Shown piece after piece: positions 16,592-24,916 of a stretch of 64,000 bases of DNA. Within the stretch, counting starts at the first letter, position 1, and each line of letters opens with the position of its first letter. A program made the translations under genes and the position numbers. The notes beneath the pieces were generated by a model. It made no database searches. It was given only the letters and a program-made list of their open reading frames with translations, and was not told the origin of the DNA. The DNA is from Streptomyces sp. NRRL F-5122 (GTDB lineage: Bacteria; Actinomycetota; Actinomycetes; Streptomycetales; Streptomycetaceae). Location: contig NZ_LMWH01000205.1 in NCBI RefSeq assembly GCF_001507435.1, forward strand, positions 47,464 to 111,463, read 5' to 3'.

Positions 16592-18157
16592 ATGGCTGCT
16601 GTCATTCAAGACACGGAGACACGGCGCGACCCGCGCCGCTGGTGGACGCTGGGTGCCCTGGTCGCGAGCATGCTCGTGCTCGGTTTCGACATGACGATCC
16701 TCAACGTGGCGCTCCCGACGATGGCCCGGGACCTCGGCGCGTCCACCGGCGAGCAACAGTGGATGGCGGACGCGTACATCGTCGTCTTCGCCGCACTGAT
16801 GCTCCCGGCGGGCCTGCTGGGCGACCGGTTCGGGCGGCGCCGGATGCTGGTCGCGGGACTTGCCGTGTTCCTGGCCGGTTCGCTGGCCGGCGCACTCGTC
16901 GACGACGTGACCTCCGTGATCGTCGCCCGTGCGGTCATGGGGATCGGCGGAGCGCTGGTGATGCCGCTGACGCTGGCCGTCCTGCCCTCGCTGTTCGGGC
17001 CCGACGAGCGGCCCAGGGCGGTCGGCGCCGTCTCCGCCGCGTCCGCCCTGGGCCTGCCGCTCGGACCGATCATCGGCGGCTGGCTGCTCGACCACTTCTG
17101 GTGGGGTTCGGTGTTCCTGATCAACGTCCCGATGGCGGCGATCGGCATCACCGCCTGCGTCCTGCTGCTGCCCGAGACCCGCGATCCCTCCGCCCCGAAG
17201 GTGGACGCCGTCTCCACCGCCCTCACCGCCGCCGGACTCGGCGTCCTCATCTACGCGATCATCGAGGCGCCCGACCGGGGCTGGGGCGATCCGCTGATCC
17301 TCGGATTATTCGCCGCCGCAGCGGTGCTGATCACCCTGCTCGTCGTGCGCGAGCGCCGCAGCGTCCGTCCGATGCTGGACCTGTCACTGCTCGCCCACCG
17401 GGGCTTCCTGGCCAACACCTTCGCCGCGACCCTGGTCATGTTCGTGCTGTCCGGACTGATGTTCGTGCTGCCGCAGTACCTCCAGGCGGTCCTGGGCCAC
17501 GACGCCCTCGCCACCGGGGTGCGGATGCTGCCGATGATGGGCGGGCTGCTCGTCGCCGCGCGGGGCTCGGCCCCGGTCGTCGCGCGGTTCGGGCCGCGCG
17601 CGGTGATCAGCTCGGGGCTGGTCGTGCTCGCCTTCGCCGCGTTCCTCGGCAGCCGGACGACGGTCCACGACGGGTACGGCTTCACCGCGCTGTGGCTGTC
17701 GATCGCGGGCCTCGGTTTCGGCTTCGCCGTGGTCCCGGCGATGGACGCGGCGCTCGGCGCACTGCCCCGCGACCGGGCGGGCAGCGGCTCCGGGCTGCTG
17801 ATGACGGTCCGCCAGGTGGGCGGCGCCATCGGTATCGCCCTGCTCGGCTCGCTGCTGGCAAGCACCTACGCCGACCGGCTCGACACCTCCGCCCTCCCGC
17901 GCACGGTCGCACCAACCGCCTCCGACTCCGTGGTCGGCGCCCATGTGGTCGCGAGCCGGCTCGGTGACCGGGCCCTGGCCGCGTCCGCCGACGCCGCCTA
18001 TGTCCACGGCATGGGTCTTGTGCTGCTGGTCAGCGGTATCGCCGCGCTGGCCACGGCGCTGCTCGCGGCGGCCCTGGTGCCGAACCCGAAGCCGGAGGCG
18101 GCCCTGCCCGGGGAGGTCCCCGACATGGTCACCGACCCGGAGAATGCCCGACAATGA
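16592..18157 (+). CDS. MFS drug exporter, DHA2 (EmrB/QacA) type
   Basis: A 521-residue, 14-helix proton-driven exporter. It opens with VASMLVLGFDMTILNVALPT (TM1 motif D1 of DHA2 members), followed by motif A in LLGDRFGRRRMLVAG, and motif C in the TM5 region (ASALGLPLGPIIGGWLL). It probably exports a toxic hydrophobic compound or antibiotic. Its stop overlaps the ATG of the TetR regulator (ATGA), so the two are coupled. No purine ribosome site precedes the ATG, which falls shortly after the operator; the mRNA may have a very short leader. Confidence 0.92.
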   Translation: MAAVIQDTETRRDPRRWWTLGALVASMLVLGFDMTILNVALPTMARDLGASTGEQQWMADAYIVVFAALMLPAGLLGDRFGRRRMLVAGLAVFLAGSLAGALVDDVTSVIVARAVMGIGGALVMPLTLAVLPSLFGPDERPRAVGAVSAASALGLPLGPIIGGWLLDHFWWGSVFLINVPMAAIGITACVLLLPETRDPSAPKVDAVSTALTAAGLGVLIYAIIEAPDRGWGDPLILGLFAAAAVLITLLVVRERRSVRPMLDLSLLAHRGFLANTFAATLVMFVLSGLMFVLPQYLQAVLGHDALATGVRMLPMMGGLLVAARGSAPVVARFGPRAVISSGLVVLAFAAFLGSRTTVHDGYGFTALWLSIAGLGFGFAVVPAMDAALGALPRDRAGSGSGLLMTVRQVGGAIGIALLGSLLASTYADRLDTSALPRTVAPTASDSVVGAHVVASRLGDRALAASADAAYVHGMGLVLLVSGIAALATALLAAALVPNPKPEAALPGEVPDMVTDPENARQ

Positions 18158-18813
18158 CGACCATGGCCGCCACCGCACACAGCTCGCCCGACAGCCCCGA
18201 ACCCCGGCTGGGGCTCCGCGAGCGCAAGAAGATCAAGACTCGTATGGCGATCCGCAAGGCGACGTACCGGCTCGTCCAGGAACAGGGGTACGACGCCACG
18301 ACCATCGAGCAGATCGCGGAGGCGGCCGAGGTCTCCCCGTCCACGGTGTTCCGGTACTTCCCCACCAAGGAGGACATCGTCGTCACGGACGAGTACGACC
18401 CGATCCTGGAGGAGGAACTGCGTTCGCGCCCGGCCGACGAGCCGTTGTCCCGGTCCCTGCGGCTCCTGATGCGCACCGCGGTCGAGCGGAGTCTGTCGGG
18501 CGAGTACGAGACGCGCGAGGAGATGGCACTGCGCGGGCGTCTCATGGTCGAGGTGCCCGCGGTCCGCGCGCGGATGGGCGAGAGCATGTCCGTCACCGGT
18601 CAGATGATGTGCCGCGTGGTCGCCGAGCGCACCGGGCGCGCCCCCGGCGACCTGGAGGTGCGCGTGTACTGCATGGGTCTTGTCGGCGCGTTGATGGAGG
18701 CCTCGCGCTACTGGGCCGAGCACGGACAGCAGGGCGACATCGCGGAGTACGCCGAGCGCACCCTGGACGTGCTGGAGCACGGACTCTCCCCGCGGAATCC
18801 GGAGGCCTCCTGA
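18154..18813 (+). CDS. TetR-family transcriptional regulator of the MFS exporter
   Basis: A 219-residue TetR protein. The N-terminal helix-turn-helix (about residues 25-70) contains KIKTRMAIRKATYRLVQEQG and TTIEQIAEAAEVSPSTVFRYF, followed by PTKEDIVVTDEYD. The C-terminal ligand domain is all-helical. Being coupled to the exporter gene by a 4-base overlap, and with a palindrome over the exporter promoter, it is probably an autoregulating drug-sensing repressor. Confidence 0.92.
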   Translation: MTTMAATAHSSPDSPEPRLGLRERKKIKTRMAIRKATYRLVQEQGYDATTIEQIAEAAEVSPSTVFRYFPTKEDIVVTDEYDPILEEELRSRPADEPLSRSLRLLMRTAVERSLSGEYETREEMALRGRLMVEVPAVRARMGESMSVTGQMMCRVVAERTGRAPGDLEVRVYCMGLVGALMEASRYWAEHGQQGDIAEYAERTLDVLEHGLSPRNPEAS

Positions 18814-18838
18814 GCCGCCCACGTGCCATCCTGACCAG

Positions 18839-19615
18839 GTGAACGGACCCGAGATCCACATCGCGTTCGCCCCCGAGCTGGGCCTCTTCGTCCCGCACGG
18901 GCGGCGCGGGCCTGCCACCAAGGTCGTCACGGACGGCTCCTCGACCCTCGGGCATGTCGTCGAGTCGCTGGGCGTGCCGCTCACCGAGGTCGGGACGCTC
19001 GTCGTGGACGGCCGCGCCGCGGCCCCCTCGCATCTTCCGGCCGCCGGAGAGTCCATCGAGGTACGGCCCGTCGAACGCCCGCAGCAGGTGCCCGGCGCAC
19101 CGCTGCGCTTCCTGCTGGACGTGCATCTCGGCACCCTGGCCCGCCGGCTGCGGCTGCTGGGCGTGGACGCGGCCTACGAGTCCACCGACATCGGCGACCC
19201 GGCGCTCGCCGCCCGGTCGGCGGCCGAGCGGCGCGTGATGCTCAGCCGCGACCGCGGGCTGCTGCGCCGCCGCGAGCTGTGGGCGGGCGCGTTCGTCTAC
19301 AGCACCCGGCCCGAGGAACAACTCCGCGACGTGCTCCACCGGTTCGCACCGGTGCTGCGGCCCTGGACGCGGTGCACCGCCTGCAACGGACAGCTCCGCG
19401 ACGCCACCAAGGAGGAGGTCTCCGACCAGCTCGAACACGGCACCCGGCGGTCGTACGACGTCTTCGCTCAGTGCGGTGCGTGCGGGCGCGCCTACTGGAA
19501 GGGCGCGCACCACGAACAGCTGGAGGCCATCGTGGAGCGCGCCCTCACCGAGTTCCCGAGCCGGACCCGGGGTCTGTCGTCCGGACACCGGCATGTTCCG
19601 GGCGACGGGTCCTAG
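18839..19615 (+). CDS. Mut7-C RNase domain protein with N-terminal ubiquitin-like fold
   Basis: A 258-residue two-domain protein. Residues about 1-80 form the beta-grasp Mut7-C ubiquitin-like domain (GTLVVDGRAAAPSHLPAAGE). Residues about 88-240 form the Mut7-C PIN-fold nuclease domain (FLLDVHLGTLARRLRLLGVD, RVMLSRDRGLLRRREL) ending in a zinc ribbon (RCTACNG and QCGACGRAYWKG). Mut7-C is proposed to act on RNA; the bacterial target is unknown. It starts with GTG 25 bases after the TetR stop. Its TAG stop shares the bases CTAG with the stop of the convergent oxidase gene, so the two genes overlap by 4 bases. Confidence 0.88.
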   Translation: MNGPEIHIAFAPELGLFVPHGRRGPATKVVTDGSSTLGHVVESLGVPLTEVGTLVVDGRAAAPSHLPAAGESIEVRPVERPQQVPGAPLRFLLDVHLGTLARRLRLLGVDAAYESTDIGDPALAARSAAERRVMLSRDRGLLRRRELWAGAFVYSTRPEEQLRDVLHRFAPVLRPWTRCTACNGQLRDATKEEVSDQLEHGTRRSYDVFAQCGACGRAYWKGAHHEQLEAIVERALTEFPSRTRGLSSGHRHVPGDGS

Positions 19616-22038
19616 CGCTTCGCCCTCACGTCACCCTTCGCACAGGCCACCCCGTCCTTGCTCGGGTCGAGGCCGAGCGGGTCGTCCTTTCCGTTGACCT
19701 TCAGGCGCCCGTAGTCGTTCGCAGCGAGCCAGGCACAGCGTTCCGCCGTCGTCCTCCTCACCTGAGGCGGGAACACCGTCGGCACGCACACGTTGACCGA
19801 GCCGTAGTGCCGGTCGCAGCCGGAGAGGGTCGTGCTGACCTTCTGCGATGTGCGCTTCTTCGCCGGGGCCGCGGTGCCGCCCTCCAGGGAGTCGGCGAAG
19901 GAGTGGACGTGTGCCGAGGCCGTGTCCGCGCTCAGCGCGGCCGGGCCCTGGAGGTGGACCCACTTGGCCACCGACGGGACACCGCCCGCGTCGACCGCGA
20001 AGAGCATGTACCAGCCGGGCGGCGCCAGGTCGGGGTTGCTCGTCACGTTCAGGTCGACGTTGGCGCCGTCCACCGACAACGGCAGGTCCACGAACCGCTG
20101 GTTGGGGTCCGAGGAGTGGGTGACCGCCGCGGGGCGGATCAGCTCAGCCTTCGCGATGGGCCGGTCGACGGTGATGCGCTGCGTGGTGCCGTAGGTCCAC
20201 TCGTCGTCGATCACGGAGGTGATCGTCGGTCGTGGGCCCTTGAACAGGTAGGGCGGCGAGTAGATCGACACGTTGTGGTTCCACGTGCCGTTGCCCGGGT
20301 TGTCGCCGGTGGCCATGATGCGCCCGTCCGGCAGCAGGAAGGCGGAGGAGTGGTAGCCGCGGGACTCCGGGTCGGCGGCCACCGGGTCGAAGGCGGAGGT
20401 GTCCGGGTCGAAGATCGACGCCTCGTGGACGGGATCGGCCCGGTTGTGCAGGCCCCCGCCCGTCTCCAGGACCTTGCCGTCGGGCATGAGCACCGCGGAG
20501 ACGTACATCTTTCCCTGGTCGCCGGTCTCGGCGACGGGGCCCTCGCCGAGGTCGACGGTGCCCTGCGGCAGTGGCGGCCCGGCGACGTACTGCGGGTCGG
20601 CCTGCTTGAGGTCGATGATGTCCGTCAGGCGGTTGGCGTCCGGGTTGGAGTCGATGTTGCCGCCGCCGATGGTGAGGACCCTCTGGTCCTGGGCCGGGGG
20701 CAGCAGCACGCTCGCCGACTGGTCGCGCTCGTCCTTGTTCTGCAGGCCCGGGATCTGCGTGATGGTGTTGGCGCCGTAGTCGTAGATCGCCGAGCCGGTG
20801 CCGGGGATGTTGTTGCCGAAGACATGGCTGCCCGAGTAGAACAGGCGGCCGTCCTGCATCAGGATCATCGACGGGTACAGGCCCCAGTAGGACCAGGTCT
20901 GGTTGACCTTCCACAGCGGCAGCCACTGCTGTTCGGCGTCCGACCAGTACTCGGCCGTCACCGAGCCCGTGGAGTCCTCGCGCAGCCCGCCGAAGGAGAT
21001 CACGTCGCCGTTGCCGAGTTCCGTCGCCGACGGGTACCAGTGCCCGTCGTTGAGGTCGTTGGTCCTGGTGTACGTCTCGGTCTTCGGGTCGAAGATGTAC
21101 GAGTCCTTGAACCCCTCGTAGCCGTGACCGCCCAACACCGGGTAGGCCTTGTTGCCGCTCATGACGAGCACACGCCCGTCCTGGAGCTGCACGTGCCCGG
21201 CGCAGAACATGTCCTTCGGGGTCGGGATCACCTTGTACGAGCCGTTCGACGGGTCGTAGACCGCACTCGTGAAGGTGCCCGCGGCGAAGTTCTCCTCGCT
21301 GTTGCCGGAACCCGCGATCAGCAGGACCTTGCCGTTGTTGAGGACGACCGAGTGCATCGAACGGACCGGGTTCTGCGTGGGCAGCACCGACCAGCTGCCG
21401 TTCGCGCACTGGTCCGCGGTCCCCGTGCACTGCGCGGGCGGCGGTGCATCGGCCACCTGTTCCATCGTGTAGTCGTCCGTGGTCACGGACCCGGTGCCGT
21501 ACACCGAGACGCCCCAGGTGATCATGTCGGTCCCGGACGGCACCTCGGGTGTGCGGACGCTCGCCTGTGCCCAGCCCGCGCTCATGTCCAGCGTCTTGAG
21601 GTCGGTCCAGTACTGCCAGCCCTCGCTCGCGTCGTGCCGGAACAGGGTGACCGCGGTGTCGGGGGTCGTCGATCTGTACCAGAGCGAGAGGTCGTACTGC
21701 TCGCCCGGCGTCACCACGGGCGCGCAGCTCGCGGACTCGGTGATGAGCGCCTTGCGGTCGCCCTCGACACGGCGGGTCAGCTCGACCTTCATGGCCTTGC
21801 CGCCCGAGTGGGCGTCACCGGTGGTGGTGAAGGTGAAGTCGTTGTCCCCCCAGCCGGACCTCTCCCAGCAGTACGGCATCCCGTCGCCGCCGGCCGTCTC
21901 GAAGCCCGGGTTCTTGACGAGGTTCGCGGCCGACGCGGGCTGCGGCGAGGTCAGGATCAGGCCCATGGTCAGGCCGGTCACAGCCATCAGGGCGGTTCTG
22001 CGTCTGCGGAGAATACGGAGTCTTCCTACGGTCTTCAC
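19612..22038 (-). CDS. Secreted galactose-oxidase-like copper-radical oxidase
   Basis: An 808-residue exported oxidase. Order: signal peptide (residues 1-37, ending SPQPASA), a carbohydrate-binding-like beta domain (about 38-195; NLVKNPGFETAGG), a seven-bladed kelch domain (about 210-600), an Ig-like domain, and a C-terminal Cys-rich tail resembling an Excalibur calcium-binding motif (DPLGLDPSKDGVACA). The copper-radical residues are present by comparison with galactose oxidase and GlxA: Cys279 (DMFCAGH) and Tyr314 (KDSYIFDP) for the thioether cofactor, Tyr562-His563 (RGYHSS) and His641 (VTHSSDPNQRF). It is longer than GlxA (about 645), mainly by the two end domains. It would oxidise a glycan and release H2O2 outside the membrane. 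Last gene of a glycosyltransferase operon. Confidence 0.88.
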   Translation of the reverse strand: MKTVGRLRILRRRRTALMAVTGLTMGLILTSPQPASAANLVKNPGFETAGGDGMPYCWERSGWGDNDFTFTTTGDAHSGGKAMKVELTRRVEGDRKALITESASCAPVVTPGEQYDLSLWYRSTTPDTAVTLFRHDASEGWQYWTDLKTLDMSAGWAQASVRTPEVPSGTDMITWGVSVYGTGSVTTDDYTMEQVADAPPPAQCTGTADQCANGSWSVLPTQNPVRSMHSVVLNNGKVLLIAGSGNSEENFAAGTFTSAVYDPSNGSYKVIPTPKDMFCAGHVQLQDGRVLVMSGNKAYPVLGGHGYEGFKDSYIFDPKTETYTRTNDLNDGHWYPSATELGNGDVISFGGLREDSTGSVTAEYWSDAEQQWLPLWKVNQTWSYWGLYPSMILMQDGRLFYSGSHVFGNNIPGTGSAIYDYGANTITQIPGLQNKDERDQSASVLLPPAQDQRVLTIGGGNIDSNPDANRLTDIIDLKQADPQYVAGPPLPQGTVDLGEGPVAETGDQGKMYVSAVLMPDGKVLETGGGLHNRADPVHEASIFDPDTSAFDPVAADPESRGYHSSAFLLPDGRIMATGDNPGNGTWNHNVSIYSPPYLFKGPRPTITSVIDDEWTYGTTQRITVDRPIAKAELIRPAAVTHSSDPNQRFVDLPLSVDGANVDLNVTSNPDLAPPGWYMLFAVDAGGVPSVAKWVHLQGPAALSADTASAHVHSFADSLEGGTAAPAKKRTSQKVSTTLSGCDRHYGSVNVCVPTVFPPQVRRTTAERCAWLAANDYGRLKVNGKDDPLGLDPSKDGVACAKGDVRAKR

Positions 22039-22079
22039 ATGGATCTCCTAGCTCTGCGGCTCGCACCGACGGGCGCGGT

Positions 22080-23276
22080 TCAGCTGTGGGCCTTCGCGGC
22101 GCTGCGGCCCTTGCCGCCGCCACGGCGCGGCAGATAGACCAGCGCCTCGGTCCCCACGAAACGCAGGACGAACGTCATCACCAGCGCGAGCGCGGTGGCG
22201 GGCAGGGCTCCGATCCCGAAGTCGTGCACCAGCAGCGCGATCAGCGGGATGCGCAGCAACAGGTCGGCGTTGGCGAGGAGCGCGAACCGGCCCACCCGGT
22301 CCCACCAGCGGCGGTGCCTGCGGCGCTCGCGGAACAGCAGGTGCTCGATGAGCAGGAAGTTCCAGGCGAGGCCCAACTGGTTGGCGAGGATCTCGGCCGG
22401 CACGTAGTGCAGACCGAGTTTGGTCAGCGCCCACAGGCCGACCAGGTTCGGTACGAAGCCGGTCGCGCCGATCAGCCCGAAGGCCACCATGCGCGCCGCG
22501 GGCGAGGCGGTGCGCAGCCCGAGCAGATGGCGCAGGAAGCGGAAGCCCTCCTGTGCGCTCGACTTGGACTCGCCGGCGAACCGGTCCTGGAAGACGAACG
22601 GCACCTCGGTGACCCGGCGCGGTCTGCTGCGCACGGCCAGCTCGAACAGAATCTTGTAACCGAGCGGCTGAAGATTCTCCGCGGTGACCGCGCTGCGGCG
22701 GATTGCGAAGAAACCGCTCATCGGGTCGCTGATGCCGCGCAGCCTGCGTGGGAACAGCGACTTGGTCAGCCAGGTCGCGCCGCGCGAGACGGCGATCCGG
22801 TAGCCGCCCGCGAGTCCGGCACGGCTGCCGCCCTTGATGTAACGGGAAGCCACGACGAGCCCGGCGTTCGCGCGCTCGCCGGTGCCGACCAACTCAGGTA
22901 CCAGGGACGGCGGATGCTGAAGATCCCCGTCCATGACCACGATCCAGTCGGAACCGGCCGCCTTGAAACCCTCGACCACCGCCCCGCCGAGCCCGCCGAC
23001 CGGCTCCTCCCGGTGCAGCACGGTGACCGGGAACGGACAGTCCTGCGCCTCACGGAAGATCACGTCGGGGGTGTCGTCGGTGGAGTCGTCGACGAACACG
23101 ACCTCGCAGGGAAGCCGGCCGGGCACCGACTCGTTGATCCGCCGCAGCAGTTCCCGGATGTTCGCCGACTCGTTGAAGGTGGGCACGACGATGGTGACGG
23201 CGCCCGGCTCGGGGACCTCGGCGGCCCGTACGGCCGGATCGCCGAGTTCCCCGGGCACGGTGGATTCGTGCGTCAT
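22080..23276 (-). CDS. Polyprenol-phosphate glycosyltransferase (GT2, DPM1-like) fused to GtrA membrane domain
   Basis: A 398-residue two-domain protein. Residues about 20-245 are a GT-A fold GT2 enzyme with VTIVVPTFNESANIRELL, VVFVDDSTDDTPDV, the metal site VMDGDLQHPP, and the DPM1-like GGSRAGLAGGYR/DPMSGFF region. Residues about 265-385 are a four-helix GtrA domain (FGLIGATGFVPNLVGLWALT, ADLLLRIPLIALLV). Such enzymes charge a polyprenol phosphate with a sugar and help move it across the membrane for lipid-linked sugar donors. ATG overlaps the stop of the upstream PMT-like gene (ATGA). Confidence 0.9.
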   Translation of the reverse strand: MTHESTVPGELGDPAVRAAEVPEPGAVTIVVPTFNESANIRELLRRINESVPGRLPCEVVFVDDSTDDTPDVIFREAQDCPFPVTVLHREEPVGGLGGAVVEGFKAAGSDWIVVMDGDLQHPPSLVPELVGTGERANAGLVVASRYIKGGSRAGLAGGYRIAVSRGATWLTKSLFPRRLRGISDPMSGFFAIRRSAVTAENLQPLGYKILFELAVRSRPRRVTEVPFVFQDRFAGESKSSAQEGFRFLRHLLGLRTASPAARMVAFGLIGATGFVPNLVGLWALTKLGLHYVPAEILANQLGLAWNFLLIEHLLFRERRRHRRWWDRVGRFALLANADLLLRIPLIALLVHDFGIGALPATALALVMTFVLRFVGTEALVYLPRRGGGKGRSAAKAHS

Positions 23277-24916
23277 CGGTTGCCTCCCGTGGCCTGGTCG
23301 ATCCTGCGGATCTCGATCCGGTCGTCACCGGTGCCGAAGGTGGCGACCGGCGTGGAGTGCTCGATCGCGGCCTTGACGTTCGGCAGGTCGACCGCGTCGC
23401 GCCGTACCGTCGGGGAGGCGACGACGTAGTCCAGGGCACGCCAGCCGCCCGGCATGGTCCTGGTGACCGCCGGGTCGAGGTCGGCCTTGTAGAACCAGAT
23501 GACGCCCAGCCCGGGGCGGTATCCGGCGTGGACGAGGTCGAGCCAGAGCGCGTCGTCGACCAGGACCCTGGTGTGCTCCGGGTCCTGCACCTTGTGGGTG
23601 AGCCAGTGGGAGGCCCCCCGGTAGGGGGCGTTGGCGTCGGCGGTGACGGCGGTGCGGTCGCCGTCGTACCAGCGCGGCACCACATAGACCCCGGCGGCGG
23701 CCACCAGCAGCGCCACCAGGGTGTACCGCAGCCAGGTCACGGAGCGCCGCCCGGCCCCGCCGCGCCACCTGTTCAGCACCAGGTGGACGACGCTCGCGGC
23801 ACTGCCCGCCAGGACCAGCGCCAGGAACGGCAGAGCCTGGATGACGTACATCGCGGGCAGATAGCCGCTCGGCCGCATCGCGACCAGGGTGAGGATCGCG
23901 ACCGCGAGCGCCGGCCCGGCCAGCGCCCGCGCCGTGACCGACCAGCGCCAGGTCAGCAGGACCAGCAGCGCACCGGCCAGCCCGCCGAGCGGCAGCACAC
24001 GGTCGTAGTAGAGCCAGGAGTGCAGCACCCCGTACGAACCGGAGTGGGGGTCGAGGATGAACCCGGACCCGGCCCTGCTCATCTGGTAGATGATGCCGTC
24101 CCACAGCGAGACATGGCCCGCGCCGGGCAGCAACTCCCCCTTGAGCAGGGCGAACAGGGGGTACGACAGACCGATCAGGGCGCAGGCGGTGACCGCGCCG
24201 GTGAGCGCGAACTTCCGCGTGTCCCGGTGGCTGTGGCGCCACATGGTCAGGAAGACGGCGGGCAGGACGACGAGCATCGTCTCCTTGGTCAGGACGCCCG
24301 CAGCCGCGGCGAGGCCGGCCCCGAAGTGGTGCCACAGATGACGGCTCGGGGAGGCGGCCAGGGTGAACGCGAGGAGCGTCCACATCACCGCGATGTTGTC
24401 GAGGAAGATCTCGCGCTGGAGCACCACCGACAGCGGGGAGAGACCGAAGAGGACCATGGCGAGCCCGGCGGCCCACACCGGCAGCAGCAGGCGGCGGGCG
24501 AGGACATGGACAAGGACCGCGCTCACGGCGCTGACCAGCAGCATCACGAACCGCATCGAGCCGACCGTCATCAGTTCGGGAGCGATGCGGGCGGGAATCC
24601 AGGTCAGCAGGGCGATCTGGACCCAGCCGAACGGCGGGTGGTCGTACCAGTACGTGTAATGGGCAAGCCCGTGGCCGTTCTGCACGGCCCACGCCTGGGC
24701 GAGGTAGGTGCCCTCGTCGTCGCTGAGCGTCGGATAGGCCGTGATGTTCCAGCCCTGCACCGCGAGGATCGCCGCGAGCAGCAGTCCGCACACGATCAGA
24801 TCGGGACGGGAGCTGCGGAAACGGAACGCCGGACGCGGCGCCGGGACGGTGACGGGGACACGTGTGTCCTGCGCGGCGACCTCGGTGCCGGTCGCCGCGG
24901 GAAGAGTGGAGGTCAC
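23273..24916 (-). CDS. GT39/PMT-like membrane glycosyltransferase
   Basis: A 547-residue polytopic GT-C glycosyltransferase. After a cytoplasmic N-terminus, TM1 (LIVCGLLLAAILAVQGWNIT) is followed by an external loop with the acidic motif TLSDDEGTYLAQAWAVQ and then YWYDHPPFGWVQ, as in PMT/ArnT proteins that use polyprenol-linked sugars. About eleven more helices follow, then a C-terminal exported domain. It probably transfers sugar from the lipid donor made by the neighbouring DPM1-like enzyme. Start: GTG (VTSTLPAATG), overlapping the TGA of the upstream gene (GTGA); the frame is open further but only inside that gene. Confidence 0.88.
   Translation of the reverse strand: MTSTLPAATGTEVAAQDTRVPVTVPAPRPAFRFRSSRPDLIVCGLLLAAILAVQGWNITAYPTLSDDEGTYLAQAWAVQNGHGLAHYTYWYDHPPFGWVQIALLTWIPARIAPELMTVGSMRFVMLLVSAVSAVLVHVLARRLLLPVWAAGLAMVLFGLSPLSVVLQREIFLDNIAVMWTLLAFTLAASPSRHLWHHFGAGLAAAAGVLTKETMLVVLPAVFLTMWRHSHRDTRKFALTGAVTACALIGLSYPLFALLKGELLPGAGHVSLWDGIIYQMSRAGSGFILDPHSGSYGVLHSWLYYDRVLPLGGLAGALLVLLTWRWSVTARALAGPALAVAILTLVAMRPSGYLPAMYVIQALPFLALVLAGSAASVVHLVLNRWRGGAGRRSVTWLRYTLVALLVAAAGVYVVPRWYDGDRTAVTADANAPYRGASHWLTHKVQDPEHTRVLVDDALWLDLVHAGYRPGLGVIWFYKADLDPAVTRTMPGGWRALDYVVASPTVRRDAVDLPNVKAAIEHSTPVATFGTGDDRIEIRRIDQATGGNR

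Noticed and set aside
19279..22137. A 952-codon plus-strand frame opposite the copper oxidase gene
   Set aside because: It mirrors the oxidase gene in the complementary strand, is Val/Arg/Asp-rich as expected from antisense GC-biased DNA, and has no recognisable motif.
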